From contig JBCCPK010000003.1 in assembly GCA_039024915.1 (NCBI GenBank), positions 310,001 to 374,000 on the forward strand: DNA of 64,000 bases. Direction: 5' to 3'. The translations under genes and the position numbers were made by a program. The notes under the pieces are model-generated. The model saw nothing but the letters and a program-made list of their open reading frames with translations. It was not told the origin of the DNA and made no database searches. Below, piece after piece: positions 58,149 through 64,000 of the stretch. Source of the stretch: Pseudomonadota bacterium (GTDB lineage Bacteria; Pseudomonadota; Alphaproteobacteria; Rhizobiales; MH13). How positions within the stretch are numbered: the first letter of the stretch is position 1; every line of letters starts with the position of its first letter.

Positions 58149-59543
58149 ATGACAAAAGCAAGCTCCACCAACATCAGTCGTCGTGCGTTCCTGGGAACGG
58201 CGCTTGCGGGTGCTTGTGCACCGCTGACGGTCGCGCGACCAGCCCGCGCGCAGTCGAGCGAACTGCTCGCCAGTCTCCGCTCGACGCTCGATATCACCAC
58301 GTACGGCGTGCGACCGGGCGCACTGGATAACCAAAGCGTCCGGTTCCAGGAAGCGGTCAACGCGGCAGCCCGGCAGGGCAATGCGCTGTTCGTGCCGGGC
58401 GGTGACTACATGGTCAGCAACATCGACCTGCCGTCGAACCTCACAATGGTGGGCGTTCCGGGCCAGACACGCATTCGCTACGCTGGCGACGGCCATCTTT
58501 TCTTCGGGACCGCCGTCAACCATCTGCGGCTTGAAGGCATCACCCTCGACGGGGCGAACCGGCCGTTGGCGGACTACGCACCCGCGCTGCTGCACGTTTC
58601 AACCGGTGCCAACATCGCGCTCGAAAACGTGACGGTCGTCGGTTCCGTCAAGCATGGAATCCAGTTTGACCGGGTCCAGGGGTCGATCGATCGCTGCACG
58701 GTGACGGGGGTTCTGGCGGCAGCCATCCAGTCGCACGACGCGCAGGGGCTGGCGATCCGAGACAATGTCGTTTCCGATTGTGCCGACAATGGCATCCTCG
58801 TCTACCGATGGAACAAGGGGCGCGACGGGACCATTGTCACCGGCAACCGGATCGAGCGCATCCGCTCAAAGTCCGGGGGGACCGGCCCGTTCGGCAACGC
58901 GATCAACGCCTATCAGGCTGACGATGTGCTGATCGCCAACAATATGATCTACGACAATGATTTTTCGGCGGTACGCTGCAACGGCTGCTCGAACGCGCAG
59001 ATCCTTGGCAATCAATGCGGGGAATCGGGCGAAGCGGCCATCTGGTCAGAGTTCGATTTCCGGGGCTCCATCGTCGCCAACAATGTCATGGATGGCTGCG
59101 CCAGCGGCATCGTGGTGACGAACTTCATGCAAGGTGGCCGGCTGGCGATTGTTCAGGGCAATCTTATCCGCAATATGCGGATGCAAAGTAAGTTCCCCAC
59201 GGGCGAAGAGGCCTACGGTTCGGGCATCTATGTCGAAGCCGATACGACCGTCACCGGCAATGTGATCGAAAACGCACCCTATGCCGGTCTGCGGGTCGGT
59301 TGGGGCCCTTATCTGCGCAATGTCATCATCTCGCAGAACATCATCCGCAAGGCGCAGATCGGCATGCGGGTTTCCGTTGTCGAAGGCGTGGAGATGACCG
59401 TCATCAAGGACAATATCTTCGACGAAACGCCCGGTGGCGCCATCGTCGGCACGCGGTGGTGGGAAACGGTGACCAGCGACCTTATCGACGAGCGGCGTCT
59501 GCCCACACCGCTGACGATCGAAGGCAATCAGGTTTTGTCTTAA
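58149..59543 (+). CDS. Tat-exported beta-helix repeat protein (TIGR03808 type)
   Basis: The 464-residue protein starts with a Tat signal (SRRAFLGTALAGACAPLT, cleavage likely after ARA) and continues as a right-handed beta-helix with many Asn/Gly turns, e.g. DITTYGVRPGALDNQ, GITLDGANRPL, ADDVLIANNMIYDNDFSA. I recognise it as the TIGR03808 family, restricted largely to Rhizobiales. The pectate-lyase-like fold suggests polysaccharide binding or cleavage. The ATG at 58149 gives a normal Tat N-region; earlier starts would lengthen it. Confidence 0.85.
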   Translation: MTKASSTNISRRAFLGTALAGACAPLTVARPARAQSSELLASLRSTLDITTYGVRPGALDNQSVRFQEAVNAAARQGNALFVPGGDYMVSNIDLPSNLTMVGVPGQTRIRYAGDGHLFFGTAVNHLRLEGITLDGANRPLADYAPALLHVSTGANIALENVTVVGSVKHGIQFDRVQGSIDRCTVTGVLAAAIQSHDAQGLAIRDNVVSDCADNGILVYRWNKGRDGTIVTGNRIERIRSKSGGTGPFGNAINAYQADDVLIANNMIYDNDFSAVRCNGCSNAQILGNQCGESGEAAIWSEFDFRGSIVANNVMDGCASGIVVTNFMQGGRLAIVQGNLIRNMRMQSKFPTGEEAYGSGIYVEADTTVTGNVIENAPYAGLRVGWGPYLRNVIISQNIIRKAQIGMRVSVVEGVEMTVIKDNIFDETPGGAIVGTRWWETVTSDLIDERRLPTPLTIEGNQVLS

Positions 59544-59567
59544 GCGCTACCGGTCTTCAGCGGATCG

Positions 59568-60740
59568 TCACGCCGCCGCCTGAAACCCGCGTGCCTGCCA
59601 GGCTTCGAGCCGGCTGACCGCCTCGTCTAAAACCTCGTCGCGCTTGCAAAAGCAAAAGCGCAACAGATGATCAGGGGCATTCTCCTGATAGAAGGCGGAC
59701 ATGGGTACGGTCGTCACGCCCGCCTCGACGGTCATGCGCTGTGCGACCTCGACGTCCGAGCCAAGACCGAGGCCGCTTATATCGGCGATCAGGAAGTAAC
59801 TTCCATCCGCTTGGAGCGTTGGCAGTCCGGCTGCGTTCAAGCCAGCTGCCAGGCGGTCGCGCTTGCGTTCAAGATCGCCGGACAATTCCGCGAAATAGCT
59901 GTCGGGCATCGCAAGGCCTTGAGCGACGGCAATCTGCAAATGCGGCGGGGTTGTAAAGGTCGTGAACTGATGCGCCTTGCCGATCGGCTCAACCAGGGAG
60001 CTGGGACCGGAAACATACCCCACCTTCCAGCCGGTCAAGGCGAAACTTTTGCCCGCCGAGCCGATTCGCACCGAGCGATCGGCCATCCCCGGAAGGGTTG
60101 CCAACGGCAGATGCCGCGAGCCGGAAAACACCAGGTGCTCATAGACCTCATCGCAGATCGCATAGGCATCATGGGCGATGACCGCATCTGCGATGCGCCG
60201 CAGTTCAGCTTTGCTAAACACTTTGGAGGCCGGGTTATGCGGATTGTTGATCAGGATCGCTTTCGTTCGGCTTGAGAACGCCGCCGCAAGCGCCTCATCT
60301 GTGAAGCTCCAGTCCGGCGGATTGAGCGCGATCATGCGCGGCACGCCGCCTGCGCGCTTGATGAGCGGCACGTAGCAATCATAGCAAGGATCGAAGACGA
60401 CAACCTCATCGCCTTGCTCGACCAGCGCCATCAGGCAATCGGAGAGCGCCTCGGTTGCGCCCGAGGTTATAATGACCTGAGCGGGGTCGCGATCGATGCC
60501 GAAGAAGCGCTTCTCGCTCTCCGCGACGGCCTGACGGAGCGCGGGTACGCCTAGCATTGGCGGATACTGGTTCGGCCCCTCCATCATCGCGTCGGCAGCC
60601 GCCTGACGGATTGCTTCAGGTCCGTCCACATCCGGGAAGCCCTGGCCGAGGTTGACGGCGTTATGCGCGCTGGCGAGGCGGCTCATCACCTCAAAAATGG
60701 TCGTCGGCATGTCCGCATAGAGCGGATGGGTGGAACGCAT
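59568..60740 (-). CDS. PLP-dependent aminotransferase, class I/II
   Basis: The 390-residue fold-type I aminotransferase has NLGQGFPDVDGP, QYPPMLGVPALRQAVA, NNPHNPASKVF, CDEVYEHLVF and the PLP-binding Lys in SAGKSFALTGWKVGY. The pattern is nearest to methionine or kynurenine/glutamine aminotransferases (YbdL/KAT-like), so broad 2-oxoacid specificity is likely. It is a single gene, divergent from the B12-controlled operon. Confidence 0.9.
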   Translation of the reverse strand: MRSTHPLYADMPTTIFEVMSRLASAHNAVNLGQGFPDVDGPEAIRQAAADAMMEGPNQYPPMLGVPALRQAVAESEKRFFGIDRDPAQVIITSGATEALSDCLMALVEQGDEVVVFDPCYDCYVPLIKRAGGVPRMIALNPPDWSFTDEALAAAFSSRTKAILINNPHNPASKVFSKAELRRIADAVIAHDAYAICDEVYEHLVFSGSRHLPLATLPGMADRSVRIGSAGKSFALTGWKVGYVSGPSSLVEPIGKAHQFTTFTTPPHLQIAVAQGLAMPDSYFAELSGDLERKRDRLAAGLNAAGLPTLQADGSYFLIADISGLGLGSDVEVAQRMTVEAGVTTVPMSAFYQENAPDHLLRFCFCKRDEVLDEAVSRLEAWQARGFQAAA

Positions 60741-60807
60741 GACAAATCCCGCAGAAGTTCGGCAAGCTTTTTAGCCCAAGGTTTGCGGACTGATCAAACG
60801 AATGCAT

Positions 60808-60835
60808 TTGTTTGCTCCGCCCAGAGTGCTATGAT
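60808..60835 (+). promoter_or_regulatory. Promoter of the cobalamin riboswitch operon
   Basis: TTGTTT (60808-60813) and TATGAT (60830-60835) are 16 bases apart. The predicted start near 60842 coincides with the first base of the riboswitch fold, which supports the call. Confidence 0.6.
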
Positions 60836-60841
60836 CATGAT

Positions 60842-61028
60842 GCTTTGGTGTCGCGCGGCGAAAGCTGCGCGGTGAAAAGGGAATGCGGTGCATCGGGGTC
60901 TGCCCGGTCAAGCCGCAGCTGCCCCCGCAACTGTAAGCGGATGGTTGAGCGCATAGTCCACTGATCAATCCCTGATCGGGAAGGCGCGTTCATCCCCAAT
61001 CCGCGAGCCAGGAGACCTGCCAGAGCCG
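60842..61028 (+). ncRNA. Cobalamin (B12) riboswitch
   Basis: The core is clear: GAAAAGGGAATGCGGTG-type segment at about 60873-60891, GCTGCCCCCGCAACTGTAAGCGG-type segment at about 60918-60940, and the B12 box AGCCAGGAGACCTGCC at 61006-61021. It precedes cobU-cobW-cobN and should turn the operon down when adenosylcobalamin is plentiful. GC-rich sequence between 61029 and 61133 can fold and probably forms the expression platform. Confidence 0.95.
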
Positions 61029-61133
61029 TTGCAACCAGCCGGACGGGGTGTGCCGGGGCGGTGATGCGCCGGGCCTCGTCCTGGCCCACGCGCCCATCCC
61101 CCATGGCCAACATGACGGGCGCTCAGATCGGCG

Positions 61134-61688
61134 ATGGCCAATCCTCGACCTTCCCTCAGCCTTGTTTTGGGCGGTGCGCGCTCGGGCAAGTCTCGCCACG
61201 CCGAAGCGCTGGCGCGGGCAAGCGGGCTCGACTTGCTCTACGTCGCAACGGCGCAGGCCTACGATGATGAGATGCGCGCACGCATCGCTCAACATCAGGC
61301 CGATCGCGCCAATGATGGGTGGACCACGGTTGAAGAAGAGCATGATCTTGCGGGCGTCGTCGCACGCCATACCGAGCCCGCCTGCGTGGTTCTGATCGAC
61401 TGCCTCACGCTTTGGCTTTCCAATCGACTGTTGTCGAAGGAGGGAACCGAAGGCGCGTCAATGGAGGGTGAAATCGACGGGCTGTGCGCCGCCCTCGACG
61501 CCCGACAAGGGCCGGTGATCTGCGTGTCAAATGAAGTCGGCCTCGGCATCGTGCCGGAGACGAAGCTTGGCCGCGTCTTTCGCGACCATCAAGGGAAACT
61601 GAACCAGCAGGTGGCAGCGCTTGCAGACCATGTCTGTTTCGTCGCCGCTGGATTGCCGCTTACGTTAAAGGAAGTACCTCATGGGTGA
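61134..61688 (+). CDS. cobU: Adenosylcobinamide kinase / adenosylcobinamide-phosphate guanylyltransferase
   Basis: The 184-residue bifunctional enzyme (called CobP in the aerobic pathway) activates adenosylcobinamide for nucleotide-loop assembly. Walker A is LGGARSGKSRHAE; YVATAQAYDDEM, the guanylylated-His region RIAQHQADR, VLIDCLTLWLSN and VSNEVGLGIVPE follow in order. It is the first gene behind the riboswitch. There is no clear ribosome site before the ATG, which may reflect riboswitch control. Its stop overlaps cobW by eight bases. Confidence 0.94.
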   Translation: MANPRPSLSLVLGGARSGKSRHAEALARASGLDLLYVATAQAYDDEMRARIAQHQADRANDGWTTVEEEHDLAGVVARHTEPACVVLIDCLTLWLSNRLLSKEGTEGASMEGEIDGLCAALDARQGPVICVSNEVGLGIVPETKLGRVFRDHQGKLNQQVAALADHVCFVAAGLPLTLKEVPHG

Positions 61689-62766
61689 AACGCCAAACCT
61701 CTCCGCGCCGATCCCGGCGACGATTATCACCGGCTTTCTTGGCGCCGGCAAAACGACCCTAATCCAGAATTTGATCCGCAAGGCTGGCGGTAAGCGCATC
61801 GCGCTGATCGTGAACGAGTTCGGCGATCTGGGGTTCGACGGCGAGCAGATCGCGGGATGCGGCATCGAGGGTTGCGCTGACGAGGACATCATCGAACTGA
61901 CCAATGGCTGCATCTGCTGCACGGTGGCAGACGATTTCCTGCCGACGATGGAGGCGCTTTTGTCCCGCGACCCCGCGCCCGAGCATATCGTGATCGAGAC
62001 ATCGGGCCTTGCGCTACCCCAGCCGCTGGTCCAAGCGTTCAACTGGCCGACGGTCAAAGCACGGACCACGGTGGATGGCGTGGTGACGGTGGCCGATGCC
62101 GAGGCGCTTGCCCATGGCCTTTATGCGCCGGACCCCGAGCGCGTTGATGCGCAACGCGCAGCCGACGACAGCCTCGACCATGAGACCCCGATCGAGGGCC
62201 TGTTCGACGATCAACTGCGCTGCGCTGACCTGATCGTTCTATCGAAGAGCGACAAGCTCAACCCAGAGAAACTTGACGCGGCACGCGCCTGCCTGCTCGG
62301 AAAGCGGGCGGGCGTCGGGACGATCCTATCGACTGAAGAGGGACTGCCCGCCGGTGTTCTCATCGGTCTTGGAGCGGAGGCCCAGGGCGATATGGATGCG
62401 CGCCATGCGCACCATCACCATCATCACGACCACGACCATCATCACGAACACGATCATCATCATCCACACGACCACACGCATGATCATGACGATTTCGCGT
62501 CGACCGTCATCCGGCCCAGTCCGTTTGCGGACAAGGCCACGCTGGACGCCGCGATTGGGCGGCTCGTCGCCTTGCCTGGAGTTCTGCGGGTCAAGGGTGT
62601 GGCAAACATCGTCGGCTCGCCCGCACCTGTGGTGGTGCAAGCCGTCGGACCACGCGTGACCACCCAGTTCGATCCGAGCGCATCGGGCCGCGTCAGCGGC
62701 TTGGTGGTGATAGGCCTCTCGCCGCTCGCCACCGAAGATAAGCTTCTGGCTGAGGTCGCCGCCTAA
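61681..62766 (+). CDS. cobW: CobW, cobalt-chaperone GTPase of cobalamin synthesis
   Basis: The 361-residue G3E GTPase has Walker A GFLGAGKTT, the metal-binding CxCC in ELTNGCICCTV, VIETSGLALPQP, SKSD, a His/Asp-rich run of about 30 residues (around 240-270), and a CobW_C domain. Its place between cobU and cobN and behind a B12 riboswitch marks it as true CobW, thought to deliver cobalt to the CobNST chelatase. It contrasts with the CxCC-less paralogue at 31.6-32.8 kb. Confidence 0.95.
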   Translation: MGETPNLSAPIPATIITGFLGAGKTTLIQNLIRKAGGKRIALIVNEFGDLGFDGEQIAGCGIEGCADEDIIELTNGCICCTVADDFLPTMEALLSRDPAPEHIVIETSGLALPQPLVQAFNWPTVKARTTVDGVVTVADAEALAHGLYAPDPERVDAQRAADDSLDHETPIEGLFDDQLRCADLIVLSKSDKLNPEKLDAARACLLGKRAGVGTILSTEEGLPAGVLIGLGAEAQGDMDARHAHHHHHHDHDHHHEHDHHHPHDHTHDHDDFASTVIRPSPFADKATLDAAIGRLVALPGVLRVKGVANIVGSPAPVVVQAVGPRVTTQFDPSASGRVSGLVVIGLSPLATEDKLLAEVAA

Positions 62767-62767
62767 C

Positions 62768-64000
62768 ATGCACGTCTTGAGCGCCCAGGCTGGCCGGATC
62801 GACGCGGGAGACGAGCCGGTCGATCTCGCGCAATCGCCGGGGGACATTCTTATTCTGTCGGCGGCGGACAATGAGTTGTCCGTTCTTGCGCTTGCTGCTC
62901 GTGAGCAGGCCGCCAACGGATGCAATGGCGTGCGTTTTCGGCTCGCCAATCTCATGCAGCTTCGCCACCCTTATTCCGTCGATCTGTATGTCGAACGGAT
63001 GCTGTCCGCGTCCGCGCCCCCCAAGCTGGTCGCCCTGCGGTTGATAGGCGGCGACGGCTATTGGCCGTATGGTGTCGAGCGCTTGCAGGCTTCGGCACGC
63101 GCCCTTGGAATACCGCTGTTGATCGTGCCAGGCGAGGCCCAATGGGACGCCGGGCTCGCCGCCATGGGGACCATCGCACCCACGACCGCCCGGCGTTACT
63201 GGCAACTCATGGTGGAAGGCGGGCTTGCGAACGCAGCCGGTGCGCTCAAGCTGCTCACAGCCGTTGCGGACGGCGAAACCCCCGATCCTGCAGCCTTCCC
63301 GGTCGAGCCATTGCAACGCCTGGGCTGGTGTGTACCCGATCAAGCGACGGGAACCCTCGTAGCAACACATACGTCACCGGCGCGCGGCAGCGTTCCGATC
63401 GCGTTCTACGCAAGCCTGCTGCAATCGGGCACGGTGGCGCCGATTATCGACCTTTGCACGGCGCTTCGACAGGTTGGCCTCAACCCCGCCCCCCTGGTCG
63501 TCCCCAGCCTGAAGGACGCAGACACCCGCACGTTCATCGCGGATACGCTCCCCACGATTGACCCCCCGGTCATCATCAACACCACGGCTTTTGCCTCGTC
63601 GGGCCCGAACGACGCAGACGCTGGCGGGCCGCTCGCGATCACTGGCGCGCCAGTTGTTCAGGCCGTGCTTTCAAGCGCCTCCTTGGAAGCATGGTCGGAA
63701 AGTGCGCGCGGGCTCCCGGCGACCGATCTGATCATGCATGTGACAATGCCGGAGATCGATGGGCGTTTGCATGGCCCCGCGATCAGCTTCAAGCGGCAGG
63801 GTGAACGCGATCCCGCTGCCGAATTTGCACCGGTCGACTACGCACCGGACGCTCCAGCCATCGAACGGGTCGCGCGCCACGCGGCCAGGTGGACCAAGCT
63901 TCGCAAGACAGCGGCAACCGACAAACACATAGCGATCGTCCTCGCCCACTACCCGACAAAACTGAGCCGGATCGGCAATGGCGTTGGTCTCGATACGCCC
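62768..64000 (+). CDS. cobN: Cobaltochelatase subunit CobN, N-terminal part (cut by window edge)
   Basis: The 411 residues present are the N-terminal third of CobN, the large subunit that, with CobS and CobT, inserts cobalt into hydrogenobyrinic acid a,c-diamide. LRLIGGDGYWPYGVERL, VPIAFYASLLQSGTVAPI, PLVVPSLKD and GPAISFKRQGERDP are typical. The ATG is one base after the cobW stop. The frame is still open at base 64000. Confidence 0.94.
   Translation, partial: MHVLSAQAGRIDAGDEPVDLAQSPGDILILSAADNELSVLALAAREQAANGCNGVRFRLANLMQLRHPYSVDLYVERMLSASAPPKLVALRLIGGDGYWPYGVERLQASARALGIPLLIVPGEAQWDAGLAAMGTIAPTTARRYWQLMVEGGLANAAGALKLLTAVADGETPDPAAFPVEPLQRLGWCVPDQATGTLVATHTSPARGSVPIAFYASLLQSGTVAPIIDLCTALRQVGLNPAPLVVPSLKDADTRTFIADTLPTIDPPVIINTTAFASSGPNDADAGGPLAITGAPVVQAVLSSASLEAWSESARGLPATDLIMHVTMPEIDGRLHGPAISFKRQGERDPAAEFAPVDYAPDAPAIERVARHAARWTKLRKTAATDKHIAIVLAHYPTKLSRIGNGVGLDTP

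Noticed and set aside
62390-62500. Repetitive CAT/CAC run in cobW as a possible repeat expansion or frameshift
   Set aside because: It encodes the His/Asp-rich metal-binding segment normal for CobW, and the frame continues correctly on both sides.

Overview
The window is compact, GC-rich bacterial chromosome with short spacers and many stop/start or tail-to-tail gene overlaps. The gene set points to an alphaproteobacterium, most likely Hyphomicrobiales (Rhizobiales). The main pointers are a MucR/Ros regulator, a DUF5330 protein, a DUF6456 protein carrying a DnaA-type DNA-binding domain, a TIGR03808-type Tat-exported protein, a class II DAHP synthase, a DivJ/PleC-like hybrid of PAS and kinase domains, and an aerobic-type cobU-cobW-cobN cluster. 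This is inferred from gene families; no 16S or other phylogenetic marker is present. I saw no prophage, insertion sequence, CRISPR array or plasmid functions.

Layout. 1-9.5 kb: the N-terminal part of nadE, a DODA-type dioxygenase, DAHP synthase, a YbdK-type carboxylate-amine ligase, a sensor kinase translationally coupled to a peptidoglycan-binding protein, DUF5330, sufE and the DnaA-domain/DUF6456 protein. 9.7-16.6 kb: mucR and a complete seven-gene Mrp Na+/H+ antiporter operon (A to G). 16.9-25.4 kb: redox and housekeeping enzymes (msrB, an S9 peptidase, a response regulator, Fe/Mn-SOD, an isochorismatase-like hydrolase, a class IV aminotransferase, a type II haloacid dehalogenase, a LOG-family protein and an M20 dipeptidase). 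25.5-34.2 kb: a three-gene overlapping methyltransferase operon, a two-gene archaeal-style sufC-sufB pair, an acidic protein of unknown function, and a two-gene operon of a small Cys/His protein plus a CobW-family GTPase lacking the family CxCC motif, preceded by a Zur-like palindrome and a 17-bp hairpin. 34.3-45.3 kb: a HerA-like ATPase, dusA, a divergent marR/SDR pair, a phosphodiesterase, a chemoreceptor, a Kef-type antiporter and a DUF4239 protein. 45.4-55.4 kb: a type III glutamine synthetase behind an apparent sigma-54 promoter, both methylmalonyl-CoA mutase subunits, a nitroreductase-marR operon with two operators, and meaB. 55.4-60.7 kb: a TIR-domain protein, an odd tRNA-Lys(CUU), a Tat-exported beta-helix protein and an aminotransferase. 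60.8-64 kb: a cobalamin riboswitch controlling cobU, cobW and cobN (the last cut by the window edge).

How the genes fit together. B12 synthesis (riboswitch, cobU, cobW, cobN) and B12 use (mutA, mutB and the MeaB chaperone) lie in the same 16 kb. Metal and Fe-S metabolism recurs: sufE, a minimal SufBC pair, two CobW-family GTPases and SOD. Ion homeostasis is served by Mrp and a Kef-type exchanger. The candidates I find most worth following are the TIR protein with a large unassigned C-terminal region, the CxCC-less CobW operon with its regulatory leader, the acidic protein with a type-I-secretion-like tail, and the tRNA-Lys with C33 and U73.
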